64,000 nt of DNA from Inonotus obliquus (taxonomy: Eukaryota; Basidiomycota; Agaricomycetes; Hymenochaetales; Hymenochaetaceae). A program made the position numbers and the translations under genes. Every line of letters begins with the position of its first letter. Position 1 is the first letter of the stretch. The notes below the pieces were generated by a model. That model worked only from the letters and a program-made list of their open reading frames with translations, was not told where the DNA came from and did no database searches. The stretch spans positions 372,001 through 436,000 of the forward strand of contig JAJHTX010000013.1 of assembly GCA_032164295.1 (NCBI GenBank), in the 5' to 3' direction. This document shows positions 33,236 to 45,315 of the stretch, one piece after another.

Positions 33236-33336
33236 AAGTGGAAAGATCGAATTGTGTCATGTAAATGAATTGTGTCCAGGTCAATGTAGGATATTTGAAT
33301 AATTACTGCGCGCAAAGAGATATTTTCCCAACGTCA

Positions 33337-34203
33337 TCAGTCCGGGCGAGGTGTAGATGCGACGCTCTCCAGCCTCGGAGTGCTACCAGGTGAAGGTTGA
33401 AGAGATGGGCCCAAAACTTCTTCAAGTTCTGCATCGTCCTCGCCGCTGTCCTCCTCATCAACGACATTATCCGCATCTCCAAACACATCGACGGCCATCT
33501 CATCGTCACCTGACTGTCCCGTCATCTCAGGCACAGGAGACATGCGATTACTGTTGTACGGAGACAGAGGGAACTGAGGGCTGATAGGCATGAATTCCTC
33601 TGGTTCCTCAGTCTCAACAGCAACTCGAGCTTTCCAGTCGTATTTTTCACGAAGTAACCCAACCGCTCGCATTGCACGGTCGCAGCGCGCATCGTGCTCG
33701 GCTCTGATATTGTCGCATGCTCGCAGGACGGCGGTGTACGTTTCCGTGGCTGTCGGACGCTCCTTCTGCATTGCGGCTGTTGGAAGACGTTCCGACAGCC
33801 TTTTAACAATATCGCTTTCGAGTCGAAGAACTTCCGTGGTTTGCTGGTTTCGCAACAAAGGGATGAGATCGTTATCGAGCTGAGGATCTGGAAGGCCAGA
33901 GGATGGATGGAGTGCGAGCCTCGCTAATGGTCTGGTTGGTGAAGCTTGCTCCGATGGAGCTTGGGAAGAGGGCAAGGCTGACACCAGCGATGTAGAAAGA
34001 TTGTGTGTCTGAGAGAGGAGAACATTATACTTTGCAAGAATGTCCGGCCAGGCTGGCATCACATTCTGACCACCACACTCGATGGTTCTTTGGAGAGCTA
34101 CTATGGATTCCATAATCTGGGTGATCTTGAAGCGGGTAGATTCAAGCTGGCCAATTGGTAAGGTGGACTGAGGACCGCTACCCCCAGCCTGTGATGAAGA
34201 CAT
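33337..34203 (-). CDS. MED8: Mediator of RNA polymerase II transcription subunit 8
   Basis: A single exon of 288 codons starts at 34203 (MSSSQAGGSGPQS). After a short lead it reads LPIGQLESTRFKITQIMESI and then MPAWPDILAKYNVLLSQTHNL, the paired helices that define fungal Med8, which joins Med18/Med20 to the Mediator head and contacts TBP. The second half is less conserved: a helix with RLSERLPTAAMQKERPTATE and an acidic Ser/Pro-rich tail (GEDDAELEEVLGP). Mediator acts in the nucleus as a bridge between activators and RNA polymerase II. It is intronless here, unlike its neighbours, and convergent with GST copy 3. Confidence 0.8.
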   Translation of the reverse strand: MSSSQAGGSGPQSTLPIGQLESTRFKITQIMESIVALQRTIECGGQNVMPAWPDILAKYNVLLSQTHNLSTSLVSALPSSQAPSEQASPTRPLARLALHPSSGLPDPQLDNDLIPLLRNQQTTEVLRLESDIVKRLSERLPTAAMQKERPTATETYTAVLRACDNIRAEHDARCDRAMRAVGLLREKYDWKARVAVETEEPEEFMPISPQFPLSPYNSNRMSPVPEMTGQSGDDEMAVDVFGDADNVVDEEDSGEDDAELEEVLGPSLQPSPGSTPRLESVASTPRPD

Positions 34204-34448
34204 AGTGAGAATGAAGACAGACAGCCGTCAATGCGCTGTGAAGACAAACGCGGTCACGTGGAACGAAAAATTGTTTCTTGTAATAGTTGTATGGTATATG
34301 AGACTTATGATCCTACAACATCAAACGCGACAATGAAGCAAGATATCCGCCAAATACTAAAGTAAAGATGCATCCCAGGAAGCTACCAACTAAATAACCA
34401 CCAATGGAACGCGTTTGTCAAAGTGGGCTGGGTATTGGAGGCTAAAGT

Positions 34449-35199
34449 CTATAGACCAAGAACGCCAGTAAGTCCACTAAGGACGCTACCAAGGCTGGAT
34501 AGGCCAAGGCTTGTGAGGGTGTGAAGGAGTCCGCCGATGAGCGGGAGAAGTGCGGCAAGTAGGCCACCAACCAGACCAAGTAGGGCAACTACGAGCTGCA
34601 AAACGATTTGGTTCAGAGCCCCGACGACGACACCGATCTTGGACAAGTCGTCATTGACGAGGCTCAGAGCGGTTTGGAGGATAGCGGAAAGAATCTGTGT
34701 GACATATAATTAGAAATTGTCGTTGTTGGTTACTATAGCAGTGCTGATCCTTACAGTGAGGACTTTGGCGAGGAGCTGAGCAACATCGCCAACTGAGACG
34801 GAGACACTTCCGTCGACAGAGATCAGAATAGTCGCACTCGGAGAGCCGACGAGGGCATCAACACTACTGACAGCACCACCGACGATGCCGACAACTTCCT
34901 CGAGAATTGGGTTGAGCTTGTCAACTACGTCCCCAGTGCCAGTGATGGAAGCTATATCGAAGATGAGAAAGTGAGCTCGTCTCTCTTCCAAACGCATTCT
35001 TCATTTAGTGGCTTGACTCACTTATTTTGTCGACAATAGGAGTGAGTTCTGTTACCAGACCGTCAAGGATCTGAGGGACAGAGGGTTTGTCGTGGCGAGC
35101 GACGACATTGACGTCCCCAACGTTGCCAAGAGGTGCAGCCCATGTGAAGGCTGAGAACGCGACAGCTGCGACGAAAGACAAAATTCCGAAAGAGCGCAT
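34449..35199 (-). CDS. Small secreted hydrophobic protein (paralogue 1)
   Basis: ATG 35199 with a clear signal peptide (MRSFGILSFVAAVAFSAFT...A-AP). Exons are 35199-35022, 34951-34755 and 34694-34449; the introns are 70 and 60 bp with GT..AG ends. The product is 206 aa. The mature part carries PSVPQILDGL, an Ile/Thr-Gly segment and long Leu/Val/Gly-rich helices (VLQLVVALLGLVGGLLAALL), so it is strongly hydrophobic without Cys. The family is not named, though it is clearly the sister of the gene at 36543-37477, with the same two intron positions and phases. It is probably secreted or cell-wall/lipid associated; the function is unknown. Confidence 0.75.
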
Positions 35200-36542
35200 T
35201 GTGATGTAAGAACAATGAGTGTGGGGGGCCCAAGGGCGAGAAAATGCGAGAGAGCTGGAGAGAAGATGAGTAGGTTGACGAAAGAGTCTGAGGGTGAAAA
35301 AACGGAAACCCACCTGGGTTTTATTCTGCTGCGATATTTGTTTGCTTCAGCGTGATCCTTCCCTGTCCGAGACTGGTTGTATTGCAAATATACTGTCCGA
35401 GATCAAATGATAGAAAATCGAAAGTTTCGGTTTCATCATGATGTGGAGTTGAATGAATGAGCGTTTGCTTGGCCAGCCTAGTGTCTCCGCATGTTCAGGA
35501 TAATTTAAGAGATCGACCAACATATTCTGTTGATCGAAGAAAGCCAGAATTTCCTCACAGAACCGTTTACGATGAGGCTTTACCGTTATCGGAGGTTTGT
35601 TTTCGCTCGGTTAGAATGATAATAGTGACGACGAAAACTCAAAAAAAGACGACATTGAGTTCCTCTGAGGCTACTCTGCCGGATGAGCTCCAAATGAGTC
35701 GGGTTTGAAACTCAGTGATCCCTGCCACATTGATGAGCTGCATGCACACGCAAATGTTATGGGTCACAGGACATTCACCTAGGAGTGGTTGAGCAAGGCC
35801 GTCCCTGCACGTGAGGCAACAGACAGTCAGAGCCATACAACGTCCGTCCGAGTCGTCATATAGAAACCAGTCTAGCGGCTCTGTGCATCTGAGAGCGAGA
35901 GCCAAGAATCTCATTCGGCAGAGAAAGACAACAAGCAAGCAATATAGCGTCATGTTGAGCATGAATCTCGCCTCGTCTTCCAGTGACCGCGGTCTGAATT
36001 TCGTGATGAATCAAAGGCATGACGAGACGCGGAGAGTCAAACGTTCCAAGCCCGCATCACCCCTGTGATCTCGTAGAATCTTACCGGAGATTTTTGTGCT
36101 CCAGAAAGATGTCGCGGCGGCTAAGTTGAAGTGCGAGATTCTTGCTATCATGATCGGAGTTCAGTTCAAGAAGAAACTGGAATGAGAATGTATTACGTAA
36201 TTGCTTCGTAGAAAAAGGTGGTCGTCAAGACACAGAATTCGACTTCCACAGCTCCATGAGGCCAATATAAATTGCGCGCTAGAAGTCTTGCTTGAAACCC
36301 CATCACAGTTCGCGGAATCATGCTATGTAAACCTTATAATTATCATCGTGAAAATTGAACCAAGCCAGGACCTTCGAAGTTGTTAAAAGCCATAGCATGT
36401 CGCTCGTCATACTGCATTCAGAACCTAGTGTACCAATCTTACGACGCGCAGTACATTACTCTAATATTGTAGCCCACAGGCACTATCAACGGAACTCAAA
36501 GAACAAGGGTATAGAAGAAAACGACGAATGGGGGTATCGGCT
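35200..36542. other. Spacer between the two secreted-protein genes
   Basis: Holds the promoter of paralogue 1 (an AATAAAA-type element about 125 bp upstream of its ATG on minus). Nothing else is convincing. A minus frame at 35962-35639 has a hydrophobic start but no other support. Confidence 0.4.
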
Positions 36543-37477
36543 TTAAAGCACAAGGTTGAGAACGCTGCCGAGCGCGTTGAAGCCGAGGCTTGTAAGAGTA
36601 GGAATGAGACCGTTGACGAGTGGGACAAGCTCAGAGAGGAGGCCACCGACAACACTAAGCAGAGCGCTGACAAGCTGAGAAAGGATGTCGTTGACGGAAG
36701 AGAGGACCTGTCCAACTACGGATAGATCACCGTTGGCGACTTTAAGCACAGTGCTGAGTGCGGTTACAACAAGCTTTAGAAGGATGATGAGTCAGACTGA
36801 GTCTACTTGGACGAGGTTCGAGAGAACACTTACAGTGAGGACCTTAGCGGTGAGCTGGGCGACGTCACCAACGGTAGCCTGGACTGTGCCATCTACGGAG
36901 GCGAGCACGGATGCGACAGGTGCACCAACGAGTGCTTTGATATCGTTGACAGCGGTAGTGATAATATCGACAACCTCGTTGAGGAGAGGGACAACCTGAG
37001 TGAGATCACCAGTAGCAGTAATGTTGGCTATAGCAAGGTAGAAGTTATAAGTTAACAAGGAATTTCATTACGACGTTGGAATGGCGTACTGATTGTGTCG
37101 ATGACTGGAATGAGTTTGGCCGTTAGGTCATTGAGGATCTTGGGTACGGAAGGGGTGTCTGCGCGGGAAAGAATGCTGACGTCCTCGATGTCGGCATCGA
37201 CAAGGTCATGGCGAGGGGAAAGGACCTTCACATCTTCCACATCGAGGTCAATGAGGTCATCACGAGAGGAAAGGATTTTGATGTTCTCTAAGTCGATGTC
37301 GGCGACATCGCGAGATGAGAGGATCTTCACACCCTTCACATCGACATCGGCGAGTCCCTTCGGGACAATGACTTTGGCACCAAGGGCTGCACCTCCGTCA
37401 ACACTGAGTGGTGCAGCATACGAGAAGGCAGAGAATGCGAAAGTAGCAGCGAGGGAAAGGATGCCGAAAGAACGCAT
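36543..37477 (-). CDS. Small secreted protein (paralogue 2) with internal 17-residue repeats
   Basis: ATG 37477, signal peptide MRSFGILSLAATFAFSAFSYA. Exons are 37477-37090, 37027-36834 and 36773-36543 (introns 62 and 60 bp), giving 270 aa. From PSVPKILNDL onward it matches paralogue 1 (TATGDLTQVVPLLNEVVD; LVSALLSVVGGLLSEL). Between the signal peptide and that region it has about 70 extra residues made of four imperfect units of 17 (VKILSSRDVADIDLEN, IKILSSRDDLIDLDVED, VKVLSPRHDLVDADIED, VSILSRAD). The repeated LS(S/P)R could be protease-sensitive, but no dibasic Kex2 site is present. Function unknown. Confidence 0.75.
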
Positions 37478-37602
37478 TTTTGGCTGAGGAACAAAGGAAT
37501 GTGATTGCTAAAGAGCGGGAGTTGGAGAGTAAAGTGCGTAAGAGCGAGAAAAGACGAAGAGTCGTTTGTTAGTGAAAGAACGAAGGTTGCAACATATGTT
37601 GG

Positions 37603-37608
37603 TTTATA
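37603..37608 (-). promoter_or_regulatory. TATA box of secreted-protein paralogue 2
   Basis: TATAAA on the minus strand, about 126 bp before the ATG at 37477. Confidence 0.55.
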
Positions 37609-38377
37609 TCCCGCCTCCGCCTCGCTTCTTTCGGTGTTTGTTGCCAATCTTGATTTACCGAGAATCCTTGCATTTGGAGATGAGGCTCCAAAACATAGAA
37701 GTGCAGACATACAACAAGCGGTTGTAGATGGAAGTTTCTAGCTGAATAAGGAAGCGATCAGCTATGCGGGGCGCGCGCAGCAGGTGGTGAAAAGATTGTC
37801 CAATAGAAGCTTCCCGTGAAGCTTCTCTGCTGTAAAATTAAACGGTATCAATGATTGGTCTTGCCTGATGGGGTACGCGAGGTCAAATGCAAGCGCTACT
37901 TTCGGCTAGATCTGAGCTAACCGAGATTTGCCTCCGCCCTTGTTGCACTTCAGCCAGCGTGAGCTGCTAAAGCAAGAAGTAGAGGCAGAGGCAGAGGCGT
38001 CAACCACATCCTAGGACGATCGAGACGCAGAACCATGAGCACTCAGAAAATGCATAAACTCTCCTCATGTTCTACAAATCCCGCACCCTCGATAGACTAG
38101 CGAGATGTCGCCAAACTGAAGTGGAGCTGGATAAATAAACTCAAGAAAATTCAGATCGTAACCGCTTGCGGGAACCGATTTTTATTGTCACGACGATGAC
38201 GTGCAAGTGGCTTAGTTTTCGACAAGAGAGTGGATGATCCGAACACGAGATTTCCTCAAGGACATAAGACAAAGCGATAAAACACATGCATCGGAAAATA
38301 CAAGTTTCAGTGACTGGTTATTGAACGGCAACAAGACACGGCGTGAAATAAAGCAAAACGCACTCGAGCACTAACAG
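37609..38377. other. Intergenic; no gene seen
   Basis: Lies between the promoter of paralogue 2 and the 3' end of RAD17. A short inverted repeat (GAAGCTTC, with AAGCTTCCCGTGAAGCTTCT at 37807-37826) is the only structure noticed. Confidence 0.4.
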
Positions 38378-41020
38378 TTAAAAATCCTCAATGTCGTCAT
38401 CCGAAAGCCAATTTTCGCCATTCCCCTCTTCCTTCAGTTGCTTCTGTGCTAAACGATGAGGCTCTAATTCTTCTGCCGGGATTTCAGGCTGGTCAACATC
38501 ATCTGCGTCAAGCGCAGATGACCTGGGCGAAGTTGATTTAGAAAATGTCAGACTGGAAAATGCCGAATGTGAAGATGGTACGGGGACGTTTCCTAGCCAA
38601 AGAATATCAGTCAGAATAACATAATGTCTATTATGTGACGCTTTAATTACCATTCGAGTTCCCTGAATTACCACCTCGCAGTTGCATCTTTAGAATTGCA
38701 CCCATCTCGGTTGCGATTTCATCTCTTGACCATCGCATACTTCCGCAGTCTTGCAACCAGCTCAAAACGTCTAACACGGCATCTTCAGCACCGCGCGTCT
38801 TCTTTAAGTGATCGAAGAACTCCGGTTTGTATACTTTCTGACCGCGTCGGGTGACGGGGGAAGGTAAGGAATGTAGTGCCGCATGAGCCAGAAGATGAAA
38901 TTGATGAGGGTTCGTCTGATACCACTAAGACAGCTTTTAGGCGTGATTAAAGTGGCCGGGCAATCTTCACGAACCTGTTCCCCTCCGCTCGAATCAATCA
39001 AACTGAGCCAATCCCCGAGCGTCCCGCACTGATCGACTTCATCACAGAACTGAGGATAATTCTGATGAATATATAGAGAAAATAGACCGGCGTCAATCGG
39101 TGACTCGGAGTACAAGACCTGGGGGTAAGGAAATTTCGCTATGATTAGAACAAACCCTGCACCTGTTCCGATCAAAACTTACATCCACATCCACCCTGCT
39201 CGCTCGCCGTTCATGTTCAGAGAGCCACTGTGGCAGCCGCGGCGGAGCTTTAAGACACGCATCCAACTCCTGCTCGCGCTGCTTCTCCTTCGCCGAGGTT
39301 GTTGTGCTGATAGGATCACCTTTTCCTATGTGACGGACAAATTGTTAACTTGAAAAGACCGAGGTATCAATACACGAACGCTTATTATAGAGCACCTTCC
39401 CCATCAGGTGGAAGAGGGCAAGCGCCTGTTCTCTCCTTGAAACTGCTTCCATCCTTTAGATTTCTCCTTAGCTTCAGATGCATAAATCATCTAAAAAAAC
39501 TCGCTCACAGCGCTCTGTTTCCCTTCTTTCTGCCCTTCGTTCCACCCTTCCTACCACCCAGGACGCAGGCAAATTGAAGCGCCATGATGGCACTACGAAT
39601 ATCACCATTGGACGCCTCGACAATGATGTTCAAGTCTTCTTTCGCGGGTCGATAGTTATGGGAAGAATTCAAGCCACCATATTGGCGCGCTAGCATCTCT
39701 TGTAGTGCCCGAAGCATGAGCGTAGGTGCTATAGGGTTAAAACTAGGTGAATGTGGGGATAGTCAGTAAGCAAGGGGGTTGTACACCTTGAGTACGTACA
39801 CAACTTGGGTAACATAAGGACCATTGATCAGGCTGGAAGGTAGGACGGTTCGAATGTCAATTGTATCACGAGAGAACCGGCCGCTTCCACCTTGCGCAAG
39901 TCGCTCATCCCTGACTTCCCCACGAGTGGAAGCATCGCTAATGACTATGACAAGCGGAGTCTCTTGCGCAGATGCCACAAATGACTCTATGACATTGTGG
40001 AATACTTCCTGCGTAGGCTGGTGCAGAATGTTTGGCAGGTCTTCGAGAAGAACTATTTGCTTCCTCTCTTCAGACTGGCCGGAGGAGAGCTCTGCTAATG
40101 AGGACGATGAGGTCGAATGGAGGGTCTGAGGGATTGACTGCTCGTACCTAACAATTGCCGACATGTGACGGCACGGGTGAGAAAAGTTTCGAACTTCTGG
40201 ACGAGGCTCTCGCGTTCTGGGGAGCAATAAGCGCCAGAGACTGATGGTGGGCCAGAAGGACCAACCGTAATCGCCTTCCTGAAAGCTCTCTTCCATCGAG
40301 TTCCGCCATTCTAAAATGTCGAACCCTAACTCTCGTGATAATACGCGCACAGTGGCCGTCTTCGCGGTGCCAGCAGGTCCAGTGAGTACTAATATTCGCT
40401 GTGCGGCGCTCAGTTACGAACGAGTGATAATTAAAGCGCGCACTTACGCGATATTTCTTCAGTTTACCCGTCGGACCCCCTTCAAATGCCTCCTGGAACC
40501 ACCTTCGAACATCCTCGACCTTCCGTTTGTGTACTGCTAACTCTGCCTGTGACTCAACTCAGTAAGTGGGATTAAAGAAGCTTGATAAAGCTACGACGCA
40601 CCTCGGACTGCGGTTCATGAATATCCACCCAAAGTCGATCATCTTAGTTATCCGCGTCAGATCTGTGTTGATAATCGAAGCAATATTATCATCTCACCTG
40701 ATTGATGGCTTTCAGCCGTACTTGATTCGTCAAAATCATCAAGCAAGGAGATGATCTCCGGCTTTGGTTTCGCCTTTGCCTTTCCTTTACCGGGCAAGTC
40801 AAACACAGGAGGTTTTGAAACCTATTATCTAGCAAACAGTCAGCCACAGGGGAGCATAGAAGGCGAAGTAAAGCAACAGAACTGAAAATAGAGGCTTGAA
40901 TGGCTTTTGTTTCGTGTCCGTGTTGTTCTGGCGGCCATCCTTCTTGGCTTTAGACTTCGAAGACTGGCTTTTGGACGAGGCATGCATATCCATGTGTAGT
41001 TTTGATCGCTTTTCCGGCAT
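38378..41020 (-). CDS. RAD17: DNA-damage checkpoint clamp loader Rad17 (Rad24-like)
   Basis: ATG 41020 (MPEKRSKLHMDMHASSK), stop at 38378; about 13 exons joined by 50-65-bp introns. Joined exons read DDRLWVDIHEPQSE, AELAVHKRKVEDVRRWFQEA, then Walker A (LTGPAGTAKTATVRVL), EWRNSMEESFQEGDY, a Walker-B-like VLLEDLPNIL, VIVISDAS, FNPIAPTLMLRALQEM, EASNGDIRSAIMALQF, SRREQALALFHLMGKVLYNK and SPIDAGLFSLYIHQNY, ending in an acidic tail (NWLSDDDIEDF). This is the order in Rad17/Rad24, the large subunit that loads the 9-1-1 clamp on damaged DNA in the nucleus. No break was found. Convergent or divergent partners: P450 copy 1 lies upstream on the same strand. Confidence 0.85.
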
Positions 41021-41239
41021 TGCTTGTTGTCTGCTTTCGCAGACTCGCTGCGTTCTTCAAATTGCGGGCGAAGTCGCGAGTCGCGTTGGCGCATCTTGCA
41101 CTAGTCGACGGCATCTTCCGAAGATGACTAAGCATACCTCTTAAGAAATTCTGTCCTCCTAACTATCTGCAAACAAGAACTATTTACAAACTTTTCGAGA
41201 TTTAGTCCATAAGATGCTGAGATGAACGTATATAGTCGA

Positions 41240-43396
41240 TTACACCCGCCTCCGCCTAAAAAGCACTTGCGCCTTTGGATCTGGAGCAAGTCCTGACCCA
41301 AACTCCAGCTCCTTAGGCTTCTGAGCACCCTCCGGCAACTTCAAGTCGTATGCGAGCACGATGTAGCTTAACATAGCCTTCAATTCGTTTGCCGCAAAGA
41401 ACCTTCCCGGACTATTTCGAAGGCAAGACAAGAAGTGGAATGCGGTGAGGAAATTTATCAAACAAGCTTGATATTTTTTGAACTCACCAGGCGTGACGGC
41501 CATGTCCGAAAGGTAGGTAGTCGTTGCTCGTTGAGACTAATTGATGCTTCGTACCCTCTTCGATGCTCTCATCGCGCATATCTGCAAATCGGAATGGACG
41601 GAATTCTTTCGCGTCTTCGTAATTGCTGTCGTCGTAATGGACCGCAAACGCATTGCAAGAGATAAAACTGCCTGCAGGAAGGTACGTCCCGTCGGACAGC
41701 GTATAGTCTTCCAAGACCTTTCGTGACATAGACACTTAATCCGGTGATTATATGATATAAATACCGAATAAACTAAAAGCGGGAAATGACATACATGATC
41801 CAATTCCAATAGACCTTTGACTCTCCTTCAGGAAACTGTCAACCTTGCGCATCTTTTGCATGGCGAGTTTTGTCCATCCATCTGATTGAATCACCCGCTC
41901 GACTTCCTCACGCAGAGGTGCAATGTATTCCGGACGTGCAGCAAGATGCAAAAGGGCTTGAGTGAAGCTCTGTTTAAGACGGATTTTGTTAAGCAAGCAA
42001 GCTAGGGATGACTAGGTACTCACCATTGATGAGGTATGGATCGCAGCGAAGTTCAATGATAAGATGCGCTGTGTCAATGCTAACACACTTCGCTGCTCGC
42101 CCCCGGCCTCGTCTATCAGCCATGAGAGCATATCATTCTTTAGAAGGCGGTATTAACGAATCGTATAACCAAGCTTTCGCGAATTAGCATTCTCACAGGC
42201 TTTCCAGGCCAGTCTGGCCCATGTTCTTCTTCTTGGCGCAAACGGTACTCTATTATGGGCCCAAGGTGTTTCAGTGCTCGACGCGTAGTCGTAGGAACTG
42301 ATGTCAACAGCTCCCCAACCCGGCTGAATATTGATATTAGCTTCTGCAGTCTGATAGTATGCTTCGCAACATACCCTTTCATGAAGTCCGGGAACATACG
42401 GATAATCTCAGCTGCTTTGACGACATCAATGGTGAAGCGGACGTTTATTTCAAGATAGTCTTTGTCTCTACCTGAAGAAAATATTCAGTTCATCGACAGA
42501 TAATGCCGACTGTTTCCATGGGCTTACACAGAGGAAGGCCAACAAACACGCGATTGCTGGCACGGCCAACAACATGCATGACAGTATCTAGCGCAGGTCT
42601 TGAGACCCAGTCTGGTGGAAATCATAAGAGCGGTTTCAATTGATTTAATACTTTAAAGTGTTTCTCTACCGGACTCATTGGCGCTGATGCCTTCGTCAAA
42701 ACCGAGTATGACTTCCTCCTTTATTCCATCGAACAGCCCAGCAATATTCCGTGTGAGTTGCGAACGGACAATCGGAACATGATACGTGTTCTTGTCCGCG
42801 AGGCGACCTAGCGTAAACTCCGTGGCTAAAGTCTAGCGAAACGCAGGAAATAAGCTATATGACATTAAGCTCCGCTCTGGAGACAACTTACGTCTCTAAC
42901 TGCTTCGTAGAATGAAAGCTTATTATCCGGCGCTCTTCGCACTTCATCGATGAGTTCAGGTGTATTGACAATCACGAGCCACCTTCGTATTTCGGGCACT
43001 TTAAACGTGCGTGACTTGTACTGAAGAAAGCGGGACGCTTTCATTTAGTGTTTCCTTTGACGTAACACAGAATTCACCGACCTTCTCGTAGCCTTCCTGT
43101 AGCATTGAGCGCGCCCCGAAAAGAAATTTAACAGCGCCGAAATATGATGTCAGCCATCCAGAAGGCCCGACTGCGGGGACATCAATCTACGGGATGGGTG
43201 AGTAATTGCAAGTACTATAGACTGTGATGCTCCAGAACTGTGCATATACCTTACGCTTTCGAGCCTGCAAGTATTGCGCAACGGAAAAGCCGAAAATAGC
43301 GGCACCAGTAACCAAGTAGCTCGTATGGTCCCGTATGTCGAACGGAGGCCTTGGAGAAGGCGGGGCAAAGGTACTGTTACTCGTGAACAAAGACAT
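41240..43396 (-). CDS. Microsomal cytochrome P450 (tandem copy 1)
   Basis: ATG 43396 (MSLFTSNSTFAPPSP), one N-terminal membrane helix (SYLVTGAAIFGFSVAQYL) and more than ten short exons down to the stop at 41240. Recognisable blocks are IDVPAVGPSGWLTSYFGAV, NTPELIDEVRRAPD, the oxygen-binding I-helix region (SLNFAAIHTSS), the K-helix/ExxR part (FLKESQR), FRPFRFADMRD and the heme loop DYLPFGHGRHA|CPGRFFAANELK, where an intron falls inside the ligand Cys codon. The last motif is typical of fungal ER P450s of the ent-kaurene-oxidase-like group; the CYP family is not assigned. It should oxidise a small hydrophobic substrate with a P450 reductase. Nearly colinear with copy 2. Confidence 0.85.
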
Positions 43397-45315
43397 CCGT
43401 AAGAGTAAAGTCAAATCGGACTAATGCTGAAATAAAACGCGCACCGGTATGCTTCCCCTTTTTATATTGACAAGCCTTGATATGATAATACGAAGTGTGG
43501 GAGTGAATGTTCCCGTGAGCAAGAAGCGAGCTGAAGTCGTGCGAAGCACCGACATGTTCTCACCATGAAGCCGCAGAAGCACGGGTGGTGGCATGGCTAC
43601 GTAAAACCTTGAGCCTCGGGTGACTTGGATAATACATCCTCACTAGACGTAGGAGCCGCGACCCATTATTGCCTAAGGATCGACAGCGTACGTATACGGG
43701 TACGCGGGTAAAGTTAAGACCTACTACGGCATACGAGCCGCACTGTACGAACTCTTCGTTTCCAAGCAGGGTACGGATACGCAGCGGGCGTATACAGAAT
43801 ACGGTCGTATGTACGGTAGCAAGAAGAATTCACAAGAAACGAAGAAAGATACATCAAGAATTATTGATCGGTGATGGTCTTGTGTCCGCTCCGAGAAGTT
43901 CAAGTTGCTGGGTGCCGGGTGATGTCGGTATACGGGATGAGTCATATGTCATTGCGCGTTTTGTCGGTTCCAAGAGTTATGGAAGGCATCCGTCATTTTC
44001 TATGCTCCTCAACTCGGACGAACAAGCCGTAAACTGCCAAATGAAGTAATTATTTCTCCTCTCATGACCGTATGCCGTATTTGCCGTATACGGTCGTTTA
44101 CGCCTAAATCTGGATTTTGGATTTCTTGATACGGAATGCGGTCCGTACGATGCAGATCCGTAAAGTAAGTCATACAGCGTTTCCGAATACGCACGGGCTG
44201 TATCCGTGCATTACGGTACGCTGCCGATCTCTACCATTGCTTGGCTTATTGTAGGATGTAGTAGCATAGTTCAGCAAGCGGTGTGGAAGGAGTAGACAAG
44301 GATGGAAGCAAGACTCATAAGTGAGAGTTCACTCTAATTGGTATTAAGCTCAAGACCGAAACCGTATTCAGAGAGATGCTCTGTCATGAGAGAAAAAGCG
44401 GAACCCAGATTTGCAAGTTCGGCTGCATTTCTGCATGCGGTCACAATCTCCCTCTACCACAATCTGTAGAGGTCGTGGGAGCACCTCAATGAGATATTTC
44501 TCACGGCCAGTGTCAAAACCCTCACTTTTGCTGAAGGGCTATAGCACCACATTGCAACCACATAAAAATCGAAGAATGCACACCAGACGATAGGCCCTAA
44601 TGACTACATTATTTTTTACATTTTTATTGGATTGTTTTGTGGTTGAGTTGTGATGGATGGATGAGATACTGCTGAGATTGAGATACAGGTCAGACCCGTA
44701 TCGCAATCTCAACCCAAAAAAGGGAAAAATCACAACCGGACACGGTTGAGGAAAGAGAAGCCGAACAGCCGCCTCTACCGCAACCGCAGATCATGATCCC
44801 ATGAGATCGTGATCTCGTTTTCTCGCGGGGACGACCGCGCGCGGCAATCATCAGCCGAACATGCTCTAATTATAGGTAGCGGAACGATCCCAGAATGACT
44901 CTCACGTGCGTGTGGAAAATTCCAAGTCCAAGTGGGAAGCCGCACAGCCTAGGTCTGCAACACCCCAATTGCTCGAAGCGCTTCAATATCGGTCCCTTGC
45001 ATCGATAGTCTCACTTGTACTGCCGGCATGATGACCTTTCGTGATGTGCAGTGTCCCAGTGCGGGAAGACGATCACCAAGTATGAGCAACTCAGAGCTCC
45101 TTGCAGCTTTAAGAGTACTCAGTGATCTACGATATTCTCACAAGGTACGTTATCGGACAGTTCAACCACCTCGTACATAAACCGTATGTGGTGCTTGGAA
45201 GATCGAAGTGGGAAGACCATCAGACAAGTGAACCGAAGTAAGCGACTTAAAGAACTTCACAAGAATACAAGACGCAGCATAACCTTGTACGTAGGTACGT
45301 GAAATCAGTCGAGCA
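43397..45315. other. Spacer between P450 copies, with repeats; no gene
   Basis: Includes the promoter of P450 copy 1 (a TATAAAAA-type element on minus at about 43460) and a candidate inverted-repeat element at 43678-44229. The rest (44230-45315) has no convincing frame. Confidence 0.45.
43678..44229. mobile_element. Candidate MITE with CGTA-rich inverted arms
   Basis: Left end GATCGACAGCGTAC and right end (reverse complement) GATCGGCAGCGTAC form a short inverted repeat with one mismatch. Both arms (43683-43820 and 44065-44225) are packed with CGTAC, ATACGG and CCGTA words in mirrored orientation, while the middle is ordinary sequence. Length is about 552 bp. The duplication at the ends is unclear, so this is a proposal. 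Confidence 0.45.

Noticed and set aside
35639..35962. 107-codon minus frame with hydrophobic start and Cys
   Set aside because: No clear cleavage site, no homologue recognised, no promoter or intron support; length is within chance.
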